Notes: generated by a model not told the origin, from the sequence alone. A stretch of 64,000 bases of DNA from Micavibrio sp. (GCA_002699085.1 PAAR01000006.1:1-64000), one strand, 5' to 3'. Shown: positions 36,843 through 45,361, counted from the first letter of the stretch. Numbers and translations: made by a program.

Positions 36843-37142
36843 ATGACAAGAATTTTACTCGTAATAATGGCTGTAATGGGATTGAATGCAGCAGATGTGC
36901 CAGCAATGATCGGGGATCAGTTATCTTCTTTTGGTGGCGCAGGCGGTGAAGTCGCTAGCGCAGCAACAGCAGCTTTAGGTGATTTAATGGGTGGCGTTGC
37001 TTCTACAGGCATCAGCACACATAAAGTAACACAAGCATCAGTGATGCGCACAGGCAGCTTTAACATGGTTAAAACACAGCCAATCAACGTAGCACGTACA
37101 AATACGGTACGTCGTGGTGCTGGCCTAGGCATTAGCTTTTAA
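36843..37142 (+). CDS. Small secreted hypothetical protein (99 aa)
   Basis: N-terminal hydrophobic signal-like segment (MTRILLVIMAVMGLNA), then a Gly/Ala-rich region (GGAGGEVASAATAALGDLMGG) and a basic C-terminal part (NTVRRGAGLGISF). GAGGGG ribosome-binding site 9 bases before the ATG. A strong terminator follows at 37176. The ASVMR motif at 65-69 also occurs in the adjacent protease (121-125). Possible substrate of that enzyme, or part of an envelope structure; unproven. Confidence 0.65.
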   Translation: MTRILLVIMAVMGLNAADVPAMIGDQLSSFGGAGGEVASAATAALGDLMGGVASTGISTHKVTQASVMRTGSFNMVKTQPINVARTNTVRRGAGLGISF

Positions 37143-37175
37143 GTTTATCTCCTCTGATAAGTAATCAGATACCTA

Positions 37176-37200
37176 AGCCCCTCTGTGAGGGGCTTTTTTT
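37176..37200 (+). terminator. Intrinsic terminator after the small secreted-protein gene
   Basis: GCCCCTC, 3-base loop, GAGGGGC, followed by seven T. Isolates the gene at 36843 from lemA, whose ATG is 45 bases further. Confidence 0.93.
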
Positions 37201-37245
37201 ATGCGCAATAGAGTGCTAAACTTTCTTAACAAAAGGACGATACTC

Positions 37246-37818
37246 ATGGATATTGCGCTCTATATTTTCTTTGCCATCATCATCATTTTATATATTTGGT
37301 ATGCCATTATCATTGCCCGTAAGAATAAGGCTGAAGAAGCTTTATCAGGTATTGAGGTGCAATTGCGCCGCCGCCATGATCTTATTCCTAATATCCTCAA
37401 AATTGCCCAAAAATTTATGGATCACGAAAAGGCACTGATTGAAGAAGTCACGAAACTCCGTGCCCAAGCAATTGATAAACAAGAAGCGGATAGTGCCATA
37501 GATGCGAAGGAGCTATTTGCATTAGAAGCTCAAATGAAAAGCATGATGGATCGCCTGATGATCTCGGTTGAAGCCTATCCAGATTTAAAATCAGATGCCA
37601 ATATGCTTGAGGCACAACGTGCTTATCAAGATACAGAAGACAATATTGCTGCCAGCCGTCGTTTTTATAATGCAGCCATTAACAGTCTTCGTAATGCGAC
37701 AATGATATTCCCTGGTATGCTCATCGCTCAAATGGCGGGCGTTAAAGACCTTCCATTTTATGAAGAGCCAGATCAAAACATTAAAAACCCGATTGATGCT
37801 GAAGATTTCCTAGCCTAA
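37246..37818 (+). CDS. lemA: LemA family protein
   Basis: 190 residues from the ATG at 37246, which has AGGA 8 bases ahead (the frame is open from 37201, inside the terminator). One N-terminal membrane helix (ALYIFFAIIIILYIWYAIII) followed by the four-helix LemA domain: EVQLRRRHDLIPNIL, a coiled middle and SRRFYNAAINSLRNA near the end. LemA-like proteins are widespread, membrane-bound with unknown precise role. Only 14 bases separate it from a six-gene transporter array, so it heads that operon. Confidence 0.93.
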   Translation: MDIALYIFFAIIIILYIWYAIIIARKNKAEEALSGIEVQLRRRHDLIPNILKIAQKFMDHEKALIEEVTKLRAQAIDKQEADSAIDAKELFALEAQMKSMMDRLMISVEAYPDLKSDANMLEAQRAYQDTEDNIAASRRFYNAAINSLRNATMIFPGMLIAQMAGVKDLPFYEEPDQNIKNPIDAEDFLA

Positions 37819-37832
37819 GAAAGCTGTCTTTT

Positions 37833-38531
37833 ATGAATATTGATATCTTTATTCCCGTTTTTATTGCCTCCATCATTTTATGCTTGAAACCCGGCCCTTA
37901 CCTTTTAGCCTTTTTATCCTTAGCTGCTGAAGGTAAATGGAAATCAATTTTTATCTTTTGGTTTGGTAGCAATATCGCATGGCTACCCCTTTATGCCCTT
38001 ATGCTCAAAGGGGTCGCTTTTTTCCCAACTGGCTTTGGTATGTTATTTATCTTTTTGAAATCCATCGCCGCTGTTCTTTTCGTTTCAATGGGGGTGAAGT
38101 CTCTTTCAGATGCCGCCAATGCAGAGCCAAAAGATGCTGTAAGGAAAATGAAAGAAACCATTACCACTCAGAGTTTTTTCGCTGCGCTTGGCGCAGGCTT
38201 TATGGTCTCTTTAAGCAACCCCTATGACATTATTTTTGTGCTGGCAGGTATTCCTGCCCTAGTTGGCCAAACCATTTTTAGTGGTAGTGAGATCATTACT
38301 ATTCTTGCCGCCGTTATGGCCGCCGATATTGTCACGCTCATTATTTATCTTTTACCTGTCGTGTTCTTTAGACAAATTCTAAGCCATACAATACTCGTTA
38401 AAATACGTTATTTAACGGCCTTTATGCTATTAGGAATTGGCGTCTATCTCTTTATCTCGATGATTACGCAATGGGATTTGGAAAAGGTTGGTCTTTTAGG
38501 GCAATTAAAACAATGGATATTTTATGCTTGA
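37833..38531 (+). CDS. LysE/RhtB-like membrane exporter, tandem copy 1 of 6
   Basis: 232 residues, about six membrane helices, with KPGPYLLAFLSLA after the first helix (PGP is the LysE/RhtB signature), a SNPYD motif in mid-protein (cf. the NP motif of LysE proteins) and KETITTQSF in the loop. These proteins export amino acids or related amphiphiles by proton exchange. The C-terminus TQWDLEKVGLLGQ recurs in all six copies. The stop overlaps the start of copy 2 (ATGCTTGA). LysE assignment is by motif; the family is distant. Confidence 0.75.
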   Translation: MNIDIFIPVFIASIILCLKPGPYLLAFLSLAAEGKWKSIFIFWFGSNIAWLPLYALMLKGVAFFPTGFGMLFIFLKSIAAVLFVSMGVKSLSDAANAEPKDAVRKMKETITTQSFFAALGAGFMVSLSNPYDIIFVLAGIPALVGQTIFSGSEIITILAAVMAADIVTLIIYLLPVVFFRQILSHTILVKIRYLTAFMLLGIGVYLFISMITQWDLEKVGLLGQLKQWIFYA

Positions 38532-39204
38532 TACATCATTACTACCTCTCTTTTTAGCTGTTATCGTTTTATGCTTAAAACCAGGGCCTTATATGATGGC
38601 CTTTATGAGTATGGCGATTGACGGCAAATGGAAATCGATGCTGGTCTTCTGGATAGGTTCAGTTATTGCGGGGACGGCCACCTATTTCTTTCTCTTAGGC
38701 ACATTATCGCTGTTGCCGCCAAATTTTGGCTTTATTTTCTTATTTATGAAAGCAGCTGCCGCCGTAATGTTTGTCTCCATGGGATTAAGCGCACTAACAC
38801 AATCTATTGACCAAACCAAAGAAGCTGCCGCCGAGACAAAAGAAAAAATTACCACCCAAAGCTTTCTAGCCACAATTTTTGCAGGTTTCTTTTTAACACT
38901 CAGCAATCCTTATGATTTAACGTTTATTTTAGCCGCTGTACCAACACTGGCCGGCACAACGCATTTTAGTTTTATGGATATTTTAATAATACGTGGGATC
39001 GTTGTGACGGCTGATATATTAATGCTCGCATGTTATTGCGTGCCACTTCTTTTTATCAGACGCGCTTTTTCTAATGAGCGGCTCAGACAACTTAAATTGG
39101 TGTCAGCCATTGCGATGATTGTTATTGGTATCTTTATCTTCGGTAATATGATTTACCATGTCACCACCCAAGGCGACCTCTATAATATAGGGCTGTTAGG
39201 ATAG
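38524..39204 (+). CDS. LysE/RhtB-like membrane exporter, tandem copy 2 of 6
   Basis: 226 residues with the same plan: KPGPYMMAFMSMAIDGKWKS, six helices, LSNPYDLTF, and end TTQGDLYNIGLLG. Overlaps copy 1 by 8 bases; copy 3 begins 7 bases after its stop. Closest in sequence style to copies 1 and 3. Charged cytoplasmic loop TKEAAAETKEKI differs from the others and could define specificity. Confidence 0.75.
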   Translation: MLDTSLLPLFLAVIVLCLKPGPYMMAFMSMAIDGKWKSMLVFWIGSVIAGTATYFFLLGTLSLLPPNFGFIFLFMKAAAAVMFVSMGLSALTQSIDQTKEAAAETKEKITTQSFLATIFAGFFLTLSNPYDLTFILAAVPTLAGTTHFSFMDILIIRGIVVTADILMLACYCVPLLFIRRAFSNERLRQLKLVSAIAMIVIGIFIFGNMIYHVTTQGDLYNIGLLG

Positions 39205-39211
39205 GATATTG

Positions 39212-39895
39212 ATGGATTTGTTCATTCCTGTTTTCCTAGCCTTTGTGATTATCTGCCTACAGCCAGGCCCATATCTCATCGCTATGACATCATTAGCCTT
39301 AGAGGGAAGGTGGAAATCCCTAATTATTTTCTGGCTGGGTGCGGCAACGGCTGGAACCTGTATTTATTTCATTGTTTTAACAAGTTTTAATCTGATCCCT
39401 GATAATTTCGGTTTTATCTTTATGTTTTTAAAAGCCGCAGCGGCAGTGCTATTTGTTTCAATGGGTGTATCAAGTCTCAATCGTTCTTTCAAAGAAACAA
39501 AGAAGGCCTCTTTGAAAACCCAAGAGCGCATCACCTCTTCTAGTTTCGTACAAACAATGAGCTCAAGTTTTATTTTAACGTTAAGCAACCCTTATGTGAT
39601 TAGCTTTATATTTGCTGGTATTCCAACCATTACAGGTCAAACAAGTTTTTCCATTATAGATATTCTCATTATCCGTACCGCCGTCATGTCGGCCGATGTA
39701 CTTGTTTGGTCAAGCCTTTGTATACCACTTTTATTTTTAAGACATTTCTTTAGTGATACTGTCTTAAAAAAGATGAACCTGCTTTCAAGCCTCATTATGA
39801 TCGGTATCGGCATTTATCTATTTATAACGATGCTCTTACCCGTTTTTTCAAATGGTGAATTGTATACCACTGGCTTATTAGGTTTTAAAACATGA
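39212..39895 (+). CDS. LysE/RhtB-like membrane exporter, tandem copy 3 of 6
   Basis: 227 residues from ATG at 39212 (an in-frame TTG precedes it; GGA lies 5 bases before the ATG). QPGPYLIAMTSLALEGRWKS, LSNPYVISFIFAGIPTITGQTSF, and end NGELYTTGLLGFKT. It shares the GIPTITGQTSF segment with copies 4 and 6. Its stop overlaps the ATG of copy 4 (ATGA). Confidence 0.75.
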   Translation: MDLFIPVFLAFVIICLQPGPYLIAMTSLALEGRWKSLIIFWLGAATAGTCIYFIVLTSFNLIPDNFGFIFMFLKAAAAVLFVSMGVSSLNRSFKETKKASLKTQERITSSSFVQTMSSSFILTLSNPYVISFIFAGIPTITGQTSFSIIDILIIRTAVMSADVLVWSSLCIPLLFLRHFFSDTVLKKMNLLSSLIMIGIGIYLFITMLLPVFSNGELYTTGLLGFKT

Positions 39896-40566
39896 GTTTG
39901 TTTTTACCAATGTTCTTAGCTTCTATTCCTTATGCGGCTAAACCAGGGCCACATTTTCTAGCAATGACCTCGCTTGCTGCGGATGGACGTTGGCGCACAA
40001 TGCTTATTTTCTGGACCAGTGCCACGCTTGCCAGTTCTGTTAATTACTTTTTACTTCTAGCAGGCCTCTCTCTTATCCCTGAAGATTCAGCAATTCTATA
40101 TATATTTATCAAAGCAATAGCAGCCATTTTCTTTGTTTCTATTGGTGTATCCGATCTACAAAAAATTAACCATATCGACCATAAGGCCGTTAAACAGCGC
40201 AAAGAAACAATCACCAAAGCAAGTTTTTTTAGCACCCTAAATTCAGGTATCTTTCTAGCTTTCAGTAACCCTTACGCAATTGTCTATGTTTTAACCGTTA
40301 TTCCAGCGATCACAGGACAAACGTCTTTCACATTGTGGGAAATTTTTATCGTGCGCTCCGCTGTCATTACTGCGGATATTGTTGTGCATTGCTGTATTTC
40401 AGCACCACTCTTACTTTTACACAAAAATCTCAAAGACCATCTTATCATTAAAATAAAATATATTTCGGCCTTCTTAATGATCGGTATCGGCATTTTAATT
40501 TTTATCTCAATGGTAACGCAGTGGGATTTATACGGCACTGGCCTTCTGCAGAAATTTATCGAATGA
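39892..40566 (+). CDS. LysE/RhtB-like membrane exporter, tandem copy 4 of 6
   Basis: 224 residues. KPGPHFLAMTSLAADGRWRT uses His where copies 1-3 and 5 use Tyr after PGP. FSNPYAIVYVLTVIPAITGQTSF and end TQWDLYGTGLL. By eye most similar to copy 6 (long identical stretches, e.g. HFLAMTSLAADGRWRTM), which implies a more recent duplication between them. Overlaps both neighbours by 4 bases. Confidence 0.75.
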   Translation: MSLFLPMFLASIPYAAKPGPHFLAMTSLAADGRWRTMLIFWTSATLASSVNYFLLLAGLSLIPEDSAILYIFIKAIAAIFFVSIGVSDLQKINHIDHKAVKQRKETITKASFFSTLNSGIFLAFSNPYAIVYVLTVIPAITGQTSFTLWEIFIVRSAVITADIVVHCCISAPLLLLHKNLKDHLIIKIKYISAFLMIGIGILIFISMVTQWDLYGTGLLQKFIE

Positions 40567-41240
40567 ATTTATTCTTACCGATGTTTTTAGCTGGTCTTGT
40601 TTATATGCTCAAACCTGGGCCATATGTTCTGGCTATGGGGTCATTAGCCCTAGATGGACGTTGGAAATCAATGATTATCTTTTGGGTTAGCTCAATGATC
40701 TCTGACACTTTTGCTTATCTCTTATTACTTATAAGTATTTCTGCATTACCAGAGAATTTTGGTTTTGTTTTTATTTTTCTTAAAGCCATTGCAGCTGTAT
40801 TCTTTGTGATAATTGGTATTAACGGGCTTATGAATGCTGACAGAATTGATAAAATATCTGCCGATAAAACAAAAGAAAAAATGACATATCAGAGTTTCTG
40901 GGAGAGCTTTGGCGCAGGTTTTATGATATCCCTAAGCAACCCATTTAATATCATTTTTGTCGTTGCGGTTGTACCAACCATCGTTAATCAGTTCACCTTT
41001 ACTGTACTTGATGTCTTGATTATTCGCTTAGCTGTCGCCGCCGCCAATGCAGTGATTGTTATCGCTTATTGCACCCCCATTATGATGATGAGACATTTTC
41101 TCAGCCATAAGTTCTTACGCTGGATAAAAACTATTTCAAGTCTCGCAATGCTGGGAATAGCCGCTTACATTTTTATTAATATCCTGACACAATGGGATTT
41201 GTATAATGTTGGTCTATTAGGAGATAAAATAAATGTTTGA
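40563..41240 (+). CDS. LysE/RhtB-like membrane exporter, tandem copy 5 of 6
   Basis: 225 residues starting at the ATG 40563, which overlaps the stop of copy 4 (ATGA); an earlier in-frame start at 40521 is inside copy 4. KPGPYVLAMGSLALDGRWKS, LSNPFNIIFVVAVVPTI, and end TQWDLYNVGLLG. It retains the Tyr variant after PGP. Overlaps copy 6 by 8 bases (ATGTTTGA). Confidence 0.75.
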   Translation: MNLFLPMFLAGLVYMLKPGPYVLAMGSLALDGRWKSMIIFWVSSMISDTFAYLLLLISISALPENFGFVFIFLKAIAAVFFVIIGINGLMNADRIDKISADKTKEKMTYQSFWESFGAGFMISLSNPFNIIFVVAVVPTIVNQFTFTVLDVLIIRLAVAAANAVIVIAYCTPIMMMRHFLSHKFLRWIKTISSLAMLGIAAYIFINILTQWDLYNVGLLGDKINV

Positions 41241-41907
41241 AACACTTTTTATACCAATGTTCTTGGCAGCTATTGTTTTGATGCTTAAACCTGGGCCGCA
41301 TTTTTTGGCAATGACCTCGTTGGCTGCTGATGGGCGTTGGCGGACAATGAGTGTCTTCTGGGCCAGTGCAACGATCGCCAGCACTTTAAACTATTTCCTT
41401 TTACTCGGTGGCCTATCTCTGATTCCAGAAGGCTCAGGGATGATTTACATTTTTATTAAATCAACCGCCGCCATCTTCTTTGTTTCTATGGGTATTTCTG
41501 ATCTGCAAAAAGCCAGTGATGTTGATTATGCTGCTGTTGAAAAGCGCAAAGAAACAATCACTAAAGCCGATTTCTTTAATGCTCTTGCCACTGGTGCTTT
41601 AACAGCCTTGAGCAATCCTTTTGTTATCTTATTTGTTTTGACCGCTATTCCAGCCATTACAGGGCAGACGTCTTTTAATTTTTGGGAAATAGCGATTGTT
41701 CGCTCTGCTGTTATTGCTGCCGATATTGTTGTGCTGCTATGTTTTTGTACACCGCTTCTCGTAATGCATAAAAAGCTTAATCATAAATTCATTGTGAAAG
41801 TAAAATATATCTCTGCTCTTCTGATGATCGGTATAGGAATATTCTTATTTATATCCATGATAACGCAGTGGGATTTATATGGATCTGGATTATTGAGCAA
41901 ACAATAA
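41233..41907 (+). CDS. LysE/RhtB-like membrane exporter, tandem copy 6 of 6
   Basis: 224 residues. KPGPHFLAMTSLAADGRWRT, LSNPFVILFVLTAIPAITGQTSF, and end TQWDLYGSGLLSKQ. The sister of copy 4 but with a normal N-terminus (ETLFIPMFLAAIVLML). Last gene of the operon; a hairpin follows at 41911-41930. Confidence 0.75.
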   Translation: MFETLFIPMFLAAIVLMLKPGPHFLAMTSLAADGRWRTMSVFWASATIASTLNYFLLLGGLSLIPEGSGMIYIFIKSTAAIFFVSMGISDLQKASDVDYAAVEKRKETITKADFFNALATGALTALSNPFVILFVLTAIPAITGQTSFNFWEIAIVRSAVIAADIVVLLCFCTPLLVMHKKLNHKFIVKVKYISALLMIGIGIFLFISMITQWDLYGSGLLSKQ

Positions 41908-41931
41908 AAAAACGAGGCCAAAGCCTCGTTT
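41904..41931 (-). terminator. Bidirectional terminator between exporter array and 41951 gene
   Basis: Stem AACGAGGC/GCCTCGTT with a 4-base loop. On the minus strand it is followed by seven T, ideal for the gene at 41951-42355. On the plus strand the tail is only TTTC, weaker, but it also marks the end of the exporter operon. Confidence 0.85.
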
Positions 41932-41950
41932 CATAAATTATATTTACGAT

Positions 41951-42355
41951 TTAGCCTAAATGAATCGAATTTGCTGTTTGAACGACAAAATCAATAAAGG
42001 GCTGTCTATGTTCAAAAGCAGCAACTGTAGAAAGACAAGATAATGCTGCAGGAAGCGTTGTCGTGTATTTCAATTTTTTTTCTGATAATTGTTTTGCTGT
42101 CCCAACAATACCAATTGACGCCACAAACGCACTCACTATAAGCGCACCCAAATCCGATGTCATCGTATCCATACCATCTAAAAGCTTATAAACGATATAG
42201 CCACCACCGAGCATTACGCCATTGCTAACCGAGTCAAATACATTCGCTAAGGATTTAAGAAACCCAGGATTTTCCTTTTTCTTTTCTACCGATTCAACAC
42301 CTTCGATTCCCAAAGAGTTACTACCAAAACCTCTTGAATCATCTACTTCAGCCAT
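41951..42355 (-). CDS. Hypothetical membrane protein (134 aa)
   Basis: Polar N-terminal 30 residues (MAEVDDSRGFGSNSL), then two or three hydrophobic segments (SNGVMLGGGYIVYKLLDGM, GALIVSAFVASIGIVGTA). No family recognised. AGAGG ribosome-binding site before the ATG and a strong promoter upstream suggest it is well expressed. Convergent with the exporter array. Confidence 0.55.
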   Translation of the reverse strand: MAEVDDSRGFGSNSLGIEGVESVEKKKENPGFLKSLANVFDSVSNGVMLGGGYIVYKLLDGMDTMTSDLGALIVSAFVASIGIVGTAKQLSEKKLKYTTTLPAALSCLSTVAAFEHRQPFIDFVVQTANSIHLG

Positions 42356-42387
42356 ATTTATTTCCTCTATATAAAGTTTTATGATTT

Positions 42388-42417
42388 CTTATAGAGGGAT
42401 GCGTCAATTTATGTCAA
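42388..42417 (-). promoter_or_regulatory. Strong sigma-70-type promoter for 41951-42355
   Basis: Perfect TTGACA, 18 bases, TATAAG on the minus strand, about 32 bases before the ATG. The -10 overlaps one arm of a CCTCTATA/TATAGAGG inverted repeat whose other arm is near the ribosome-binding site, a possible operator. Confidence 0.65.
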
Positions 42418-42432
42418 TACAAAAAATGTGAT

Positions 42433-44619
42433 TTATGCTTTTTTAATAAAATTCTTTAAGACTCTTTTGCGGCCAGCCTTCTCAAAGGAAATATCGATCT
42501 TATTCCCATCAATGTGTAGGATCTTACCATACCCAAATTTATCATGGAAAATCCGTGCGCCGACAGCCAATGTGTCACCTGCATCATTGGTGGTTGGACG
42601 GACAATATTGGGTAGTGGATCGGCCCCTGCACTTACACGATGATTATTCTGCCCAGAACTATCCCAATGCGATGAGCGGCCAAAAACCTCGTTCTGAACA
42701 TCGACAACCTCATCCGGCAGTGCCGCCAAGAAGCGTGACGGCATCGCATTTACCCATTTGCCATAGACCATGCGATTGGCGGCATGAGAGATATAAAGTC
42801 GTTCTCTGGCACGGGTAATCCCGACATAAGCCAAGCGACGTTCCTCTTCCAATCCCTTTAAGCCTGTCTCATCCATAGAGCGTTGCGAGGGGAATAGACC
42901 TTCCTCCCAGCCTGGTAAAAACACAATCGGAAATTCAAGACCTTTAGCGCCGTGAAGCGTCATAATTGTTACCATCTCGGCATGATCTTTTTGCTGGTTT
43001 TCCATCACTAAAGAGACATGTTCTAAGAACTGCGAGAAACTTTCAAATTCTTCCATCGCCGAAACAAGCTCTTTTAAATTCTCTAAACGCCCCGGGGAAT
43101 CTGGCGCTTTATCCTGTTTCCACATATCGACATAGCCAGACTCATCCAAGATCATTTTTGCCAATTCACAATGATGAATTTTGCTCATCTGATCTCGCCA
43201 GAAATCAAATTTATCAACTAATTCAATAAGCGTTTCTTTTACTTTCGGACGCAGTTCGTCTGTTTGTGTCACTGTGCGTATCGCCTCATAAAGGCTTATC
43301 TGGGATGCCCTCGCTGTATGCTGTAACATTTGTATTGTTGATGCGCCCAACCCTCGTTTCGGGGTATTAATGATACGTTCCAACGCTAAATCATCATTCG
43401 GCTGCGCCGTTACACGGAAATAAGCAAGTGCATCACGAATTTCAGCGCGTTCATAAAAACGTAAACCGCCAATAACTTTGTAAGGAATGCTCAATGCCAT
43501 AAAACGCTCTTCAAATTCCCGTGTTTGGAAACCTGCACGGACAAGGATTGCTATATCATTTAATGAATGTTTCTTACTGTGCAAACTCTCTATTTCTTCG
43601 CCAACAAAACGGGCTTCTGCTGCTCCGTCCCATAGGCCTTTAACGATCAGTTTTTCACCCTCTTCAGCCTCCGCCCACAATGTCTTGCCAAGACGCGATT
43701 CATTTTCGGCAATTACATGCGAAGCGGCGGCCAAGATATTTTTTGTTGAGCGATAATTCTGTTCCAATTTGATGATTTTTGCTCCGGGGAAATCTTGTTC
43801 AAAGCGCAAAATATTACCAACTTCAGCCCCACGCCACCCATAAATAGATTGGTCATCGTCACCGACACAGCAAATATTACTTGCCCGCCCATCCTCACGC
43901 ATCGCCAACAAACGGAGCCATAAATATTGCGCCACATTGGTATCTTGATACTCATCAACCAAAATGTATTGAAACTGATTACGGTATTGATCGAGGATTT
44001 GTTTGTTCTCAGGATCTTTGAAAATTGTAATCATATGTAGTAGTAAATCGCCAAAATCACAGGCATTAACCACACGCAATCGTGATTGATATTGGCGATA
44101 GAGGGTAATGAGTTTACCGTCGCATAAGCCGCCGACATCATTCGCATTTAATTCAGATGGCTTTTTTGCCTTATCTTTATAATCGCTAATCAATGATGCA
44201 ACCATTTTGGGGTTCCATTTTTTAGTATCGAGATTTTCAGCTTCCATTAGCTGCTTAATAAGGCGCACTTGGTCATCCGTATCAATAATTGTAAAATTGC
44301 TCTCAAGCCCAACAAGCTTTGCATGCCGCCGAAGCATCTTCACACAAAGCGCATGAAACGTTCCCAGCCACCATCCTTCAACAGGCAGACCGCCCAATAA
44401 TGAGGATACACGCTCCCGCATCTCGCTTGCTGCCTTATTGGTAAAAGTTACTGCCATAATCTGATGCGGTGTTGCTTTGCGCAAAGAGAGGATATGCGCC
44501 AATCTAGTAGTCAGCACGCGGGTTTTGCCCGTCCCAGCGCCAGCCAGCACCAATAACGGCCCTTCGGTCGTTTCAACAGCTTCACGCTGTGGTGGGTTTA
44601 AACTCTCTAAATACTGCAT
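42433..44619 (-). CDS. UvrD/PcrA-type superfamily 1 DNA helicase
   Basis: 728 residues. Walker A AGAGTGKTRVL, VTFTNKAASEMRERV (motif Ia), VDEYQDTN (motif II), DDQSIYGWRGA (III), LEQNYRST (IV), TMHGAKGLEFP-like motif V (here TLHGAKGLEFP) and AYVGITRARERL (VI) are all present. The C-terminal FGYGKILHIDGNKI is the UvrD/PcrA tail that contacts RNA polymerase or UvrB. 3'-5' helicase for excision repair, mismatch repair and removal of RecA. It follows the 44641 gene with 21 bases between, likely one operon. Confidence 0.93.
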   Translation of the reverse strand: MQYLESLNPPQREAVETTEGPLLVLAGAGTGKTRVLTTRLAHILSLRKATPHQIMAVTFTNKAASEMRERVSSLLGGLPVEGWWLGTFHALCVKMLRRHAKLVGLESNFTIIDTDDQVRLIKQLMEAENLDTKKWNPKMVASLISDYKDKAKKPSELNANDVGGLCDGKLITLYRQYQSRLRVVNACDFGDLLLHMITIFKDPENKQILDQYRNQFQYILVDEYQDTNVAQYLWLRLLAMREDGRASNICCVGDDDQSIYGWRGAEVGNILRFEQDFPGAKIIKLEQNYRSTKNILAAASHVIAENESRLGKTLWAEAEEGEKLIVKGLWDGAAEARFVGEEIESLHSKKHSLNDIAILVRAGFQTREFEERFMALSIPYKVIGGLRFYERAEIRDALAYFRVTAQPNDDLALERIINTPKRGLGASTIQMLQHTARASQISLYEAIRTVTQTDELRPKVKETLIELVDKFDFWRDQMSKIHHCELAKMILDESGYVDMWKQDKAPDSPGRLENLKELVSAMEEFESFSQFLEHVSLVMENQQKDHAEMVTIMTLHGAKGLEFPIVFLPGWEEGLFPSQRSMDETGLKGLEEERRLAYVGITRARERLYISHAANRMVYGKWVNAMPSRFLAALPDEVVDVQNEVFGRSSHWDSSGQNNHRVSAGADPLPNIVRPTTNDAGDTLAVGARIFHDKFGYGKILHIDGNKIDISFEKAGRKRVLKNFIKKA

Positions 44620-44640
44620 GGAAGTGAGTGTAGGGGGTTT

Positions 44641-45024
44641 TTAACCAACAATAAACTTCTTTAACGCTTTTATTTGTGATTTACGGACATGAACAGGGAT
44701 TGTTTTTGCTCCCTGTATGGCCAGAGTCAGAAACACATCTCGCTCCGAGCCAATCTCTACGTTATCCATCAGACCAAGGCCAATAATCGGTTTTGGCAGA
44801 GGCTCATTCTTTGACATCATTTCACGAATAACGGCACGACGGGCTTGTTGTTTTTCTGATAATACCTCATCTGCCTTCAACGTGCCGTCTTGATGCATAA
44901 TCTCATAAGACAACATTGATAGACGTAGGCTCTCAAGTGCTGTACGGACATCAAGAATCACCGCTTCATAGCCTTGCGGGTCATTCTTTACAGCAGGATT
45001 ATCAATAAAAGAAAGATCAGCCAT
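44641..45024 (-). CDS. Hypothetical soluble protein (127 aa)
   Basis: Not recognised. N-terminal part acidic helical (EAVILDVRTALESLRLSML), middle basic (SEKQQARRAVIREMMSK), and C-terminal strand-rich (IIGLGLMDNVEIGSERDVFLTLA). It sits 21 bases upstream of the helicase on the same strand, possibly coordinated with DNA repair. No motif supports a function. Confidence 0.5.
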   Translation of the reverse strand: MADLSFIDNPAVKNDPQGYEAVILDVRTALESLRLSMLSYEIMHQDGTLKADEVLSEKQQARRAVIREMMSKNEPLPKPIIGLGLMDNVEIGSERDVFLTLAIQGAKTIPVHVRKSQIKALKKFIVG

Positions 45025-45072
45025 ATGCCAAATATCCTCTGCTCATAAGGGTGTGTCAAGCCTCTCTTTGTT

Positions 45073-45125
45073 GTCATACCCGCCTAGGTGCGGGCATCCG
45101 GATCCCCGCATAAAGCGGGGATGAC
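45073..45125. repeat. Compound palindromic (REP-like) repeat, copy 1
   Basis: Outer GTCAT/ATGAC arms enclose two hairpins: CCCGC/GCGGG and CCCCGC/GCGGGG, with a central palindrome ATCCGGAT. It lies between the 44641 gene and the zinc-finger gene. Related units occur at 56716 and 60853; all carry CCCCGC-GCGGGG-type arms. Confidence 0.75.
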
Positions 45126-45169
45126 ATTATATACTTTAAAACCTTAGAGAATGATTTATAATAAAGCCT

Positions 45170-45361
45170 ATGAAAGAACAACAACTCGTTGAAAAAACCA
45201 ATAGCCCATCAAAAGCTATCATCACTGTGCCTAAAGATGTTGATGAGGTCGTATGCGATGGTGGTCACCCAACATTAGGGCATCCCAAAACCTATTATAC
45301 ATTTGATGGTAAAGATATCATCACTTGCGGCTATTGCGACCGTAAGTTTAGCCGAGGGTAA
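45170..45361 (+). CDS. zf-CHCC zinc-finger protein (NDUFS6-like, 63 aa)
   Basis: Ends with the zf-CHCC pattern: VVCDGG, GHPKTYYTF, and CGYCDRKFS, i.e. Cys, His, Cys, Cys ligands. Bacterial relatives are about 60-80 residues and are homologous to the NDUFS6 accessory subunit of complex I; widespread in alphaproteobacteria. The stop abuts the stop of the convergent 45362 gene. Confidence 0.85.
   Translation: MKEQQLVEKTNSPSKAIITVPKDVDEVVCDGGHPTLGHPKTYYTFDGKDIITCGYCDRKFSRG

Noticed and set aside
45073..45125. CRISPR array
   Set aside because: The hairpin units are not directly repeated with regular spacers; they are single dispersed palindromes.
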